64,000 bases of DNA from Emticicia sp. BO119 (GTDB lineage Bacteria; Bacteroidota; Bacteroidia; Cytophagales; Spirosomataceae), in assembly GCF_013912375.1 (NCBI RefSeq), contig NZ_JACETV010000005.1, positions 186,001 through 250,000 of the forward strand, read 5' to 3'. The translations under genes were made by a program, and so were the position numbers. Under the pieces are notes generated by a model. The model was not told where the DNA came from and did no database searches. It saw nothing but the letters and a program-made list of their open reading frames with translations. Position 1 is the stretch's first letter. Every line of letters starts with the position of its first letter. This document shows positions 52,001 to 60,628 of the stretch, one piece after another.

Positions 52001-54629
52001 CTGCCGATATTCTTTCGCTCTTGCAATCGCCGTTTTCACAAGCTACATAATAAGACTTCGTGATACCCGGTACTTCCCCCCAATTACCTGTAGCTACACT
52101 TGTCTGGTCATATTCGCCTTTATACCAGGTGGCAGTACCATAGTCGCAACTGGCAGAGAATCCGACATAATTGTTAGAACATACATTAGTCTGGTCAATC
52201 GAAACACTCGTCGGATTGCCTGGCTGATCGGTTACTACTACATCTCCTACCCAAACCCTGTCGGTTTTACAATCACCGTTTTCACACGCTACATAATAAG
52301 AAGTGTCATAAGGAGGAGATACTTGCAGGCCTGATCCGGTAGCAATAGCACTTCCACCACTTAATAGTGTGTACCATTTTACGCTTCCTATCGGGCAGGT
52401 AGCCGTTAATTCAACGTTTGTCCCACTGCAAATACTGGTCTTATCTATTGAGACATCCTCTGGTGTCGTTGGCGTTGTAGTAACTACTAATTCGCTGGTA
52501 GCTATTCTGTTCGTGCTATTAAGGCCATATTCACAAGCAACATAATAAGTTGTGGTGACAGTCGGGGAAAGAACCAACACCGAACTTGTACCAATACTAC
52601 TACCGCCAGAAGCACTTTTATACCAGTTTAAAGCTCCCTGGGCACAGTTGGCTGATAACGTAATATCTGTTCCACTACAAATTGCCGTGTCACTTACTGA
52701 AACATCTGATGGGTCAGTTAATGTCAGGGTTCTGATAATATATCCGCCCATACCGGTAGTTTCAAAACTCACTTCCCAGCGTTTGGCGGTGCTATTCCAG
52801 ACTATATCGGCATCATCAGGATTAATCTCAGTCATAGCACCAGGATAAGTAATCGGCCAACCTGTGTCATTAGAACTGGTGCCTCCATGTTTTTCGATGC
52901 GTATGCTTCTGATACCCTTTATATCGCTACTGTCTACAGGTAGTTTAAGTGCATTTGCCGTGTAATCATAGCTATTGTACTCATTAAAATCGCTCTGAGT
53001 ATAATAGAGCGTTACTTTAGCTGTAGCATTATCTGGGTCGGTTTCTGGATACAATTCATATTGACGGCGCACATAATTTCCGTCAAGCGGTGGATACAAC
53101 CATTCTTTTACAGAGATATTACCACTCACAGGTGCATCTCCCGATGCCTCAATTGTAGTAATTAGTTCGTTAAAAACATTGCAATAACACGTAGTATTTG
53201 ATGGACTCTGTACCTGGCTGCCAAATGTTGATGATTTTTCAAGAGTATTGATTGTGGAATTAGCAGGTGTACAAGTGCCTAGGCTCCATAGTGTTGAATT
53301 ATATATGTTACTATTCACTGAAGCACTGGCTTTAAAATACAATTTCCCATTAACATCAGTCATATATTCTATGCCCATATAATCACTACCAGGGGCTATA
53401 CTTTTTAAAAGCACTGTGCCTTCTGATGTCCCGTTACTTTTCCATAGCTGAATGGGTTCTTCACTATTGCTGGCCGTAAAATAAACTATTCCGTTAGCCA
53501 CTGCTAAATAATAGATAGCACCACCCTCATACCCCCCCATAATCTCTTTTAGCATCACGGTTCCTTCTGGAGTACCATCACTTTTCCATAATTCTCTGCC
53601 GTGTTCTCCATCATCTGCCCCAAAATATAAAGTACCATCCACGTTTACAAACATCATAGCATTAGAATCGGCAAAGCCCATATAAATATCCTTTACGATT
53701 TTAGTCCCCGATTCTGTACCATCACTTCGCCACAATTCACGGCCATAGGTATCAGTATAAGCTGAAAAGTATAAAATATCCCCAACAGCAACCATACTGT
53801 TTATGATAGACCCTTCTACACCTGTATTAATATCCTTCACCATTTCTGTTCCTGCTGTAGTACCATCACTTTTCCATAGTTCGCCTCCATGCACAGTATC
53901 GTCTATTATAAGAAATAAACTACCGTTCACATTAGTCAGGCTCTGCATAATGGCATATGGAGAGTCAACTTGCTTCACTATCTCTGTTCCCTCTTCAGTG
54001 CCATCGCTTTTCCATAATGCCCAGAAATTATTGTGTGAAGTAGTAAAATACAAAGTACCATTAATATTGGTTAAATTATTAATAAAAGCGTTTCCTGAAC
54101 CCGGATTTAAGTCCTTCACTAAACTGGTGCCCCCAGTTGTGCCATCGCTTTTCCATAATTCAGTACCATATTCATCAGTTGTACTCGAAAAGAATATTGT
54201 TCCATTAACATGGGTCATTGTATTAGCAAATGAAACTGTAGAATTCACCATTACTGTACCCTGTTCGGTACCATCACTTTTCCATAATCTGTAAATATAA
54301 TTGGCATCTTTGGCAGCAAAGTACAAGGTTCCGTTTACATTCAATAACTGGATTATGTCAGAACTTGCACTTCCGGGTTTAATATCCTTTACCATAAAAG
54401 TTCCGGCTTTTGTACCATCACTTCTCCATAGCTCCTCACCATGCTCGTTATTGGTATCGTAGGCAGTAAAATAGAGAATATCATTTACTGCTGTAAGATT
54501 ATTAACAGAAGCACTACCGTCTTTAAAAATATCCTTCACGATATAAGGTACTTGTGCAGAGCCTGGCTTTGCCAGACACAAAAATAAAACTAAAAAAAGC
54601 AGTTGTTTAAAAGTAAAAATCTGTTTCAT
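49074..54629 (-). CDS. Giant secreted repeat protein: ELWxxDGT repeats plus Ig-like repeats
   Basis: A 1851-aa protein with signal peptide LLFLVLFLCLAKPGSA. Residues about 40-440 have eight ELWKSDGTxxGT-type repeats forming a propeller-like array. A linker region of about 200 aa follows. From about residue 638 there are eleven repeats of about 78 aa, each with AICSG, a second Cys in SATC, WY, YYVACENGDCKSER-type strands, giving a conserved four-cysteine pattern. Three more divergent Ig-like repeats come next. The C-terminus (GKSILLKPGFVADSRSVFKA) resembles the 3-coathanger-stack tail of other Bacteroidota surface proteins. It is probably an extracellular adhesin or surface-layer protein; function is not shown. 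Confidence 0.88.
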   Translation of the reverse strand: MKQIFTFKQLLFLVLFLCLAKPGSAQVPYIVKDIFKDGSASVNNLTAVNDILYFTAYDTNNEHGEELWRSDGTKAGTFMVKDIKPGSASSDIIQLLNVNGTLYFAAKDANYIYRLWKSDGTEQGTVMVNSTVSFANTMTHVNGTIFFSSTTDEYGTELWKSDGTTGGTSLVKDLNPGSGNAFINNLTNINGTLYFTTSHNNFWALWKSDGTEEGTEIVKQVDSPYAIMQSLTNVNGSLFLIIDDTVHGGELWKSDGTTAGTEMVKDINTGVEGSIINSMVAVGDILYFSAYTDTYGRELWRSDGTESGTKIVKDIYMGFADSNAMMFVNVDGTLYFGADDGEHGRELWKSDGTPEGTVMLKEIMGGYEGGAIYYLAVANGIVYFTASNSEEPIQLWKSNGTSEGTVLLKSIAPGSDYMGIEYMTDVNGKLYFKASASVNSNIYNSTLWSLGTCTPANSTINTLEKSSTFGSQVQSPSNTTCYCNVFNELITTIEASGDAPVSGNISVKEWLYPPLDGNYVRRQYELYPETDPDNATAKVTLYYTQSDFNEYNSYDYTANALKLPVDSSDIKGIRSIRIEKHGGTSSNDTGWPITYPGAMTEINPDDADIVWNSTAKRWEVSFETTGMGGYIIRTLTLTDPSDVSVSDTAICSGTDITLSANCAQGALNWYKSASGGSSIGTSSVLVLSPTVTTTYYVACEYGLNSTNRIATSELVVTTTPTTPEDVSIDKTSICSGTNVELTATCPIGSVKWYTLLSGGSAIATGSGLQVSPPYDTSYYVACENGDCKTDRVWVGDVVVTDQPGNPTSVSIDQTNVCSNNYVGFSASCDYGTATWYKGEYDQTSVATGNWGEVPGITKSYYVACENGDCKSERISAGTVTVTEQPVDPTDVSVSETAICSGTNITLSAYCSIGEVAWYKIGQDEDIFLETGSIITQAPMTNTKYYAMCINGICESGRVITQQVVVTATPSKPTGVSVDKTAICSGTSITLTATCDIGTITWYNDSIADTSIGTGNSLSLTPTDTYTYYAVCINGDCKSEMANTDMVVVTKQPTNPLNVTAYNSVICSGEPVYLGADCAIGEVIWYDSATATTALGTGEHFDHNPTVNTTYYAACENINCKSERVATGEVTVRPTPGKPTNLSQWDTKACGEMSIGLSGSCATGTLKWYDSATATTPAYEGATVYAAITKTITYYAACKTTYCSSERVAMEEIVFYVRPLDPTGVTVSKTAICSGDSVTLSATCSVGEVKWIRAYTAVGVEQYDLVPNRTPTENSVYYAYCMNGPCISSYLPTEPVFVTEQPTIPTDLFQGGTQLCEGTGVYLNASCAKGTITWYNSATGGTALGTGEYFIGRPTTTTTYYVACENGNCKSSRVALNEIVVYQQVSNPTGVAVSKTAICNGETITLSGSCLVGTLHWYKTSMDPDTAFTYKPNVSTVYHATCSNGTCFSESVATAEVVVTEQPTNPVGVSVSDTEICKGEEITLSATCPIGTVKWYNSATGTTSIGTGNYFNHAPVSNIRYYVACINGICNSERVITDDVIVKPKPATPIISGRNTLCKGESVILSTSGLTNNPAAIFYWSDGATGLSTNVSPAVTTSYRVIAAYDGCNSDSSLVFTVSVNRVPEQPVITTDNATICRGNTVVLTAQCTSVSDIFYWSNSTPSNGDVPSGYVKSTRAVTEPGTYKGWCESNAGCKGAEKSITITAGTNCGSKNIITVTPEKPVICPNSSVMLTAGGCSGNITWLDGVSTRTGTSITVSPAASTTYLAQCSAGGFASVDVTVTTSAVAVSANISTGTELVKAVDTIESNKKIGDPDFTPAPVVTFEAGKSILLKPGFVADSRSVFKAEIKGCN

Positions 54630-55006
54630 CAGAAGGCTTACGTTACTAGTTAATGAGGTGGATGATTCCCTTGTGGCAGTAAAATTATATACCTCATACA
54701 GTTCACGCCAACACTATACGTGAACCAAAACCCAATTGTCCATATTTTGTCCATGCCGAAAAGGGTGTTTTTGGGTGTAGTGCAGGGGGTAAGGGGCAAG
54801 AGTATGGAGAATAGCTATTGCAGTCCTATTAACAGTGACCTGAGAACCCATCAATTGAGAAGTAGAATATATAAACACAAAGTAAAAGTCCCCCTTTAGG
54901 GCGATCCGTCGTACAGTTAGGAGGAGTTCTCAAAATAAATACCCACCAGCGGCAGGTATTTATCAGACCTACGATGAATTTTATGATAATAGCTTTTTTA
55001 TTAATA
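54630..55006. other. Gene-free stretch with weak hairpin
   Basis: No open frame of interest. The stretch contains G/C-rich fragments (AAAGTCCCCCTTTAGGG near 54886) typical of intergenic repeats. A 9-bp stem at 54935-54943/54955-54963 (ATAAATACC/GGTATTTAT) may terminate the DUF2911 gene on the minus strand. It also should contain the promoter of the giant gene, but none was recognised. Confidence 0.55.
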
Positions 55007-55534
55007 TTATTTTACAGAAAATGCTACTTCGGCGTTTTCCCAGGCTAAACTCACTGAATTTTTGTTGACAGCATACATCAGCTTTTCATTAAAGGATTTC
55101 GACTTCTTAGGCTTCACCATTACACGAAGCGCATCTTGTGCAGCATCATATTTAAAAGCTCCCCATTGATTCGGCACTTTGTTGAAAATAATTGTCCATT
55201 CATCAGCATTTGGAATCGCAAAGAAACCGTATTTCCCTGCAAGGAGTGTCTTGCCCTCAATGCTTACATCTTTCGAAAACTCAATAGTTGTAGCTTCGTT
55301 GGCACCTGCACGCCACACCTCGCCATAAGGCACTAATTTACCCCATACTTCACGTCCTTTTATTGAAGGCTGCCCATAATTAACTGTTACACTCTTACCA
55401 TTAATTTTACCAGTTGTTGTAGCCGGAGGAGAAGGTCTTTTCGATTTATCTTCCTGTGCGGAAACAGTAAACGAAAGAAAAGATAAAGCGAAAAAAATCG
55501 CCATTAGACCCATTTTTTTTGTGTTCTTTTGCAT
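55007..55534 (-). CDS. Secreted stand-alone DUF2911 protein
   Basis: A 175-aa protein with signal peptide MAIFFALSFLSFTVSA then QEDK. The DUF2911 domain has VTVNYGQPSIKGREVWGKLV, WRAGANEATTIEFS, AGKYGFFAIP and FKYDAAQDALRVMVKP. It corresponds to the N-terminal half of the DUF2911-TPR protein at 44571-45686, sharing the RAGANE and DAL(R)V motifs. A -7 box (TAGTTTTG) at 55594-55587 lies upstream. It is divergent from the HTH membrane protein, which may regulate it. Role unknown. Confidence 0.86.
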   Translation of the reverse strand: MQKNTKKMGLMAIFFALSFLSFTVSAQEDKSKRPSPPATTTGKINGKSVTVNYGQPSIKGREVWGKLVPYGEVWRAGANEATTIEFSKDVSIEGKTLLAGKYGFFAIPNADEWTIIFNKVPNQWGAFKYDAAQDALRVMVKPKKSKSFNEKLMYAVNKNSVSLAWENAEVAFSVK

Positions 55535-55586
55535 AGCTTTGTTAGATGTTTTTGAATTAAAAATTTGTGTTATCGAATTGATGAAG

Positions 55587-55594
55587 CAAAACTA
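55587..55594 (-). promoter_or_regulatory. -7 box for the DUF2911 gene
   Basis: On the minus strand TAGTTTTG fits TAnnTTTG and lies about 53 bp before the ATG at 55534. A TTG lies 16 bp further upstream, shorter than the usual spacing. Confidence 0.45.
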
Positions 55595-55677
55595 AGCATG
55601 ACCACCTGTTCAAGTTTAGTCATGAACTTTCCAAATTCATTCAAGTTCATTCATCTATACAACTCATTTATCAACAA

Positions 55678-56991
55678 GTGATTATTGAATCGGAAGACAT
55701 ATTATTAGCACATTGCAAAAAACTGATTGAAGAAAAATTGGGATGGGGAAACAGTGAGCAATGGACAAATCAGGATTTTGAAGAGCTTTCTCAAAGAATT
55801 TTTGAGATAACAGCTATTACCCTTAGCCCTACTACTCTGAAACGAATCTGGGGAAAAGTAAAATATGATTCTGCACCAACCATCACTACACTTAATACGT
55901 TGGCTCAGTTTATAGGCTTTGAACACTGGAGAGCTTTCCGTCAAAATCATTTCCAAAAAAATAACGATGCCAATCCTGCCATAGCTCCGGTTCATATCAA
56001 TGATGAAGAAATCAAATCAAAAACCATCAAGCGGCCTTATCTTTTTTCGTTTATTTTACCGTTGCTTTTGGTTCTTGGGACAGTAAGCTGGTATTTTCTC
56101 TCAAAAGACCAACCCACCCAAGAGCTTATCAATCCTGCTTATTATTCATTCAGTAGCAAGAAAGTAGTATCTGTTGGAGTGCCTAATTCGGTCATATTTG
56201 ATTATGATGCCTTGAAAGCCCCATATGATTCTGTCTATATTCAACAAGATTGGGACCCATCCAAACGGGTCAAGGTTTCTAAAAATCAGCGGCAGCATAC
56301 TTCTGTTTATTATTACCCGGGTTCGTTTCAGGCAAAACTGGTGGTGGGTAATGAGGTGGTACAAGAGCATAATCTGTTCATCCAAACCGATGGCTGGTTG
56401 CCTATGATTAGCCAAAAACCTGTTCCCGTCTATTTCAAGCAGCAAGAAGCCATCAATAACGGCAAACTTGGCCTGTCAGTAGAACAAATACAGACCCAGA
56501 ATATCTCTCTGAAACCTACTGCTCCTGTGGTAGAATACGCCAATCTGAAAGACTTCGGAGATATAAAAACTGATAATTTTATTCTGGAGACCTCTGTAAA
56601 GAATACTTATCGTGAAGGAGCTTCAGTTTGTCAATATACCGAAATAGGCTTGCTTTGCGAGGGGACAGCCATCATGATTCGCTTGTCTGCCAAAGGCTGT
56701 ATTTCAGAAAATAACCTTTATTTTATCGACCACAATATCTCAGGGAAAGAACACGATCTCTCAAAATTCGGAACCGATTTCAAGGATTTTGTAAAAGTCC
56801 GCTGTGAGTCTGTCAACGGGAAGGTAAAAGTCTTTATTGATAATCAGTTGGCTTATGAGTTTCCCTACCGAAGCCCTATCAGTAAAATCATGGGAATCAC
56901 CTACCGTTTTCATGGTGCCGGATTGGTAGATAATGTAAAAATAACTAAAGGTAATGGGAAGATTGTATTTGAGGATAATTTCTCAAGGTAA
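55678..56991 (+). CDS. Membrane-anchored HTH protein with extracytoplasmic beta domains, GTG start
   Basis: A 437-aa protein from the GTG at 55678; no in-frame ATG lies between the upstream stop and residue 240. The cytoplasmic N-terminus (1-118) looks like a helix-turn-helix domain: ILLAHCKKLIEEKLG, LSPTTLKRIWGKV, TLNTLAQFIGFEHW. A membrane helix at about 121-141 (LFSFILPLLLVLGTVSWYF) follows. The periplasmic part has a PKD-like domain (about 165-250) and a concanavalin/LamG-like domain (about 290-437, with VKVFIDNQLAYEFPYRSP). The layout suggests a one-component membrane sensor. DNA binding and ligand are inference. It is divergent from the DUF2911 gene. Confidence 0.72.
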   Translation: MIIESEDILLAHCKKLIEEKLGWGNSEQWTNQDFEELSQRIFEITAITLSPTTLKRIWGKVKYDSAPTITTLNTLAQFIGFEHWRAFRQNHFQKNNDANPAIAPVHINDEEIKSKTIKRPYLFSFILPLLLVLGTVSWYFLSKDQPTQELINPAYYSFSSKKVVSVGVPNSVIFDYDALKAPYDSVYIQQDWDPSKRVKVSKNQRQHTSVYYYPGSFQAKLVVGNEVVQEHNLFIQTDGWLPMISQKPVPVYFKQQEAINNGKLGLSVEQIQTQNISLKPTAPVVEYANLKDFGDIKTDNFILETSVKNTYREGASVCQYTEIGLLCEGTAIMIRLSAKGCISENNLYFIDHNISGKEHDLSKFGTDFKDFVKVRCESVNGKVKVFIDNQLAYEFPYRSPISKIMGITYRFHGAGLVDNVKITKGNGKIVFEDNFSR

Positions 56992-57063
56992 AATAAAATG
57001 CAGTTTTCTATCTGATTCTGGAATCCATTGACAACCAACCCATATCATCAATAAAAATTATAC

Positions 57064-58185
57064 ATGAAATTCCTTCTTCTCTGTTTTACATTTCTCAGCA
57101 TCATAGCACATGCACAAAATAAACGCCCACGTGAATTAGGTATTAAAATTGGCGTGATGAAAACCGGACAAAACAATGCCATAACAGATGTTGGAGGCGT
57201 AAAGGTTGGCCAAATGAGCCTGATAGAAGGAGAAAAAATTCGAACAGGTGTAACCGCCATTATTCCGCATGAAGGCAATCTTTTTCAGGATAAGGTACCT
57301 GGGGCTATTTTTATTGCCAATGGCTTTGGCAAGCTGGCGGGTATCAGTCAGGTTCAAGAATTAGGAAATATTGAAACTCCAATTATTCTGACCAATACGC
57401 TCTCAGTACCTACAGCGGCTGATGCTGTGATTGATTATACCTTAGCGCAAAAAGGCAACGAAAAAGTGCGCTCGGTGAATCCGGTAGTAGGAGAAACCAA
57501 CGATAGTTATCTGAATGATATTACAGGCCGTCATGTAAAGAAAGAAGATGTACTAAGAGCCATAGAAATAGCTATACCCGGCAAAGTGGAAGAGGGTAAT
57601 GTGGGGGCAGGCACAGGTACAATCTGCTTTGCCTGGAAAGGCGGCATTGGCACAGCATCAAGGGTATTACCTTCAAAATCGGGTGGATATACGGTAGGGG
57701 TATTGGTACAAACCAATTTTGGTGGAGTGTTGCAAGTGAACGGTGTACCTGTGGGCGAAGAACTGAAACAGTATTTTATGAACGACCAGTTGAATGACCC
57801 TGCTGATGGCTCTTGTATGATAGTAGTAGCAACTGATGCACCATTGACCTCTCGCAATTTAGAAAGATTGGCTAAAAGAGCCATTTTCGGGTTAGCAAAA
57901 ACCGGCGGTATTGCTTCCAATGGAAGTGGTGATTATGTCATAGCTTTTTCAACAGCTAAACAACTGCGTGTACCGCATAGCAACCCTACCAAGTTTTATG
58001 ATGCAACCGAGCTTCGCAATGATGATGTTTCGCCCTTATTTCTGGCCGTTATAGAGGCTACCGAAGAGGCCATCATCAATTCTTTATTTGCTGCCGAAAC
58101 CACTAAAGGAGCTAACGGAGTAATTCAGGCATTGCCTGTCGATAAGGTTCTGGAATTAAGTAAGAAGTATAATAAATTGAAATAG
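57064..58185 (+). CDS. P1-family (DmpA/S58) aminopeptidase
   Basis: A 373-aa protein with signal peptide LLLCFTFLSIIAHA. It matches the self-processing N-terminal-nucleophile peptidases of family P1/S58: ITDVGGVKVGQ, VTAIIPHEG, VGETNDSYLND, GNVGAGTGTICFAWKGG and ADGSCMIVVATDAPL. Autocleavage is expected before Ser250, which would become the nucleophile; this position equals that of DmpA. Family members release N-terminal D- or L-residues from peptides. It is probably periplasmic. It follows the HTH membrane gene by 72 bp. Family secure. Confidence 0.92.
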   Translation: MKFLLLCFTFLSIIAHAQNKRPRELGIKIGVMKTGQNNAITDVGGVKVGQMSLIEGEKIRTGVTAIIPHEGNLFQDKVPGAIFIANGFGKLAGISQVQELGNIETPIILTNTLSVPTAADAVIDYTLAQKGNEKVRSVNPVVGETNDSYLNDITGRHVKKEDVLRAIEIAIPGKVEEGNVGAGTGTICFAWKGGIGTASRVLPSKSGGYTVGVLVQTNFGGVLQVNGVPVGEELKQYFMNDQLNDPADGSCMIVVATDAPLTSRNLERLAKRAIFGLAKTGGIASNGSGDYVIAFSTAKQLRVPHSNPTKFYDATELRNDDVSPLFLAVIEATEEAIINSLFAAETTKGANGVIQALPVDKVLELSKKYNKLK

Positions 58186-58209
58186 TATCTCGTCTGTGCC
58201 GTGCAGATA

Positions 58210-58497
58210 TTACTTCTTCTCCACATCTCTGGCAATAACCCGATAGATATTATTGATATGAATCGTATCACCTTTAATACTTATCTGATCGCCTACTTCC
58301 AAACGCTTGTAATTTGCACCCATATTCGGAATCGAAAAAATGGCTTCAAAGACCTTTCCTTTGCTATCTTTAATCGTAGCCACATAGCCATCTTTTCCGT
58401 TTTCAATGCCCTGAATTACACCTGTAAATGAATCAGATTTAGCGCATGAAGATACTACTATTACCAAAGCAATCCATAAAATTCCGATTTTGTTCAT
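58210..58497 (-). CDS. Small lipoprotein of unknown function
   Basis: A 95-aa protein with lipobox VIVVSSCAK (Cys18). The mature 78 residues are beta-rich, with TGVIQGIENGKDGYVATI, KVFEAIFSIPNMG and YKRLEVGDQISIKGD, suggesting an OB-like or small beta-barrel fold. No catalytic motif. It is convergent with the P1 peptidase gene with a 24-bp gap. The complete lipobox makes coding likely despite the size. Confidence 0.78.
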   Translation of the reverse strand: MNKIGILWIALVIVVSSCAKSDSFTGVIQGIENGKDGYVATIKDSKGKVFEAIFSIPNMGANYKRLEVGDQISIKGDTIHINNIYRVIARDVEKK

Positions 58498-58759
58498 CTA
58501 ATTCTGTTTGTAGTGTTTGTCATACAACGCCATCAATTTGAAATTAGTTTATCACAATATGGCATAGTTAAGAAATTTACTTTCTGGCTCTCACACTTGT
58601 TTTACACTTTATTAACCCGATAAACCAAACCTTTCTTTATTGCCTAAATAATTCACCTGCTTTTGATAACGAGTACTTACTGCGTCATGTACCACATTTT
58701 AATTGTCAGCTATCTTAATTTTATCTAACTTTAAACCTGATTCTATTTTAACCTATACG

Positions 58760-60481
58760 ATGAATTTTCAAGGAAAAACAAAAGAAAACATTCAATACGA
58801 TGCGATTGTGGTAGGCTCGGGTATTTCGGGCGGCTGGTCAGCCAAAGAACTCTGCGAAAAAGGGCTAAAAGTATTATTGCTGGAGCGCGGTCGCATGATT
58901 GAACATGTGACAGATTATGTTACCGCAAATAAAAATCCTTGGGATTTTCCGCACCATGATTTGCAGATGCCCGATGATTTACTGAAAAAATATCCTATAC
59001 AGAACCGCACAGGATTTGCCATTATGGAATCGACCCACCATCATTTTGTAAATGATCTGGAGAACCCATATGTGGAAGAAAAACCTTTCGACTGGATACG
59101 TGGCTATCATGTCGGAGGCCGTTCGCTGATGTGGGGTCGGTATTCATTCCGCTTTTCTGACCTTGATTTTGAGGCCAACGCCAGAGAAGGTATTGCTACT
59201 GACTGGCCAATCCGTTATAAAGATTTAGCTCCCTGGTATGATTACGTAGAGACATTTGCAGGTATCGCCGGAAACCGTGACGGTCTCCCTCATTTACCCG
59301 ATGGGCAATTTCAGCCTGCTATGCCTGATAATTGTATCGAATCGCATTTCAGAAATACAGTTAATAGTAATTTCGAAGACAGAAAGGTAATTTCTGCCCG
59401 TGCAGCACATTTAACTGCCCCTACAGAAGAGCAATTAGCTTTGGGCCGTGCCAGTTGCCAGTATCGTAATCGTTGTATGAGGGGTTGCCCTTTCGGAGCT
59501 TATTTTAGTACACAATCAGCTACTTTGCCTGCTGCCCGCCGAACAGGCAACCTGACTCTCAGACCTCATTCAATTGTTAATTCCATTATCTATGATGAGA
59601 AAACGGGTAAAGCCTCGGGTGTAAGAGTAATTGACGAGCAGAGCAACGAATGGCTGGAGTTTTCGGCAAAAATCATTTTTCTGAATGCATCTGCATTAGG
59701 CTCTACGTTTATTCTGATGAACTCCACTTCTGACCGTTTCCCGAATGGAATGGACGATAGCGGACAATTAGGACACAACCTGATGGATCATCATTTTCAT
59801 GTGGGAGCAACAGCTGATTATCAGCAAGAGTTAGATAAGATATATTATGGCCGGCATCCGGCAGGTTTATATGTACCTCGATTCCGCAACTTACCTGGTC
59901 AGAAAAAACAGACTTTTAATCGCGGCTATGGCTTTGAAGTATATACCTGGCGAGATGGCTGGCAACACTCAATAGACATGGATGGCATGGGAGCCGAATT
60001 TAAAGAAAAAGTAGCCACTACTTATGGCGACTGGAAAATGATATTAGATGCCTTTGGCGAGTGTATGCCTTATTATGACAATAAAGTAACGCTTACCAAT
60101 AAGAAAAAAGACAAATGGGGGCAGCCTGTATTGAAAATGGACGTACATTACCGAGAAAACGAAGCTCTGATGCGAAAAGATGCCAAAGAACAGGCTGTTG
60201 CCATGATGGAAAAAGCCGGTTTCTCTAATATTGAAGCCTATGACAGACAAGCACATCCCGGTCTGAGTATCCACGAAATGGGAACTGCTCGTATGGGGAC
60301 TGATGCAAAAAACTCAGTCTTTAATAAATTTAATCAACACCATATTGTGAAGAATGTTTTCTGTACCGATGGCGCCTGTATGACTTCATCGCCCTGTCAG
60401 AATCCTTCTCTTACCTATATGGCTCTTTCTGCCCGTGCTGCTGATTACGCTGTGGCAGAGTTGAAAAGAGGAAATCTGTAA
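58760..60481 (+). CDS. GMC-family FAD oxidoreductase
   Basis: A 573-aa protein. I chose the ATG at 58760 (MNFQGKTKENIQYDAIVV) because the FAD motif VGSGISGG then lies near residue 18, as usual; the longer frame adds 19 non-conserved residues. Other motifs are GGRSLMWGRYSFRFS, NRCMRGCPFGAYFSTQSA, FLNASALGSTFIL, the active-site region LSIHEMGTARMGTD and the C-terminal CQNPSLTYMALSARAADY. This branch oxidises alcohols such as sugars or glucosides and often pairs with a gluconate 2-dehydrogenase subunit 3; no such gene is next to it here. No signal peptide is seen. Confidence 0.88.
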   Translation: MNFQGKTKENIQYDAIVVGSGISGGWSAKELCEKGLKVLLLERGRMIEHVTDYVTANKNPWDFPHHDLQMPDDLLKKYPIQNRTGFAIMESTHHHFVNDLENPYVEEKPFDWIRGYHVGGRSLMWGRYSFRFSDLDFEANAREGIATDWPIRYKDLAPWYDYVETFAGIAGNRDGLPHLPDGQFQPAMPDNCIESHFRNTVNSNFEDRKVISARAAHLTAPTEEQLALGRASCQYRNRCMRGCPFGAYFSTQSATLPAARRTGNLTLRPHSIVNSIIYDEKTGKASGVRVIDEQSNEWLEFSAKIIFLNASALGSTFILMNSTSDRFPNGMDDSGQLGHNLMDHHFHVGATADYQQELDKIYYGRHPAGLYVPRFRNLPGQKKQTFNRGYGFEVYTWRDGWQHSIDMDGMGAEFKEKVATTYGDWKMILDAFGECMPYYDNKVTLTNKKKDKWGQPVLKMDVHYRENEALMRKDAKEQAVAMMEKAGFSNIEAYDRQAHPGLSIHEMGTARMGTDAKNSVFNKFNQHHIVKNVFCTDGACMTSSPCQNPSLTYMALSARAADYAVAELKRGNL

Positions 60482-60628
60482 ACAAACTAAGAATGTAAAA
60501 CCGAGAAATGTAAACTTCAAAAAGTTTTTTGTATTCTTCTTTTAATCTTTTCCGGTTTTATATTTTTGTCTATATTTCTTTTACCAACGCAAAAACTATT
60601 ATTTTATAATTAACCCTGAATGCTTCTT

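Noticed and set aside
53803-54294. 163-codon plus-strand frame inside the giant gene
   Set aside because: Antisense shadow of the ELWxxDGT repeats; its own internal repetition mirrors them.
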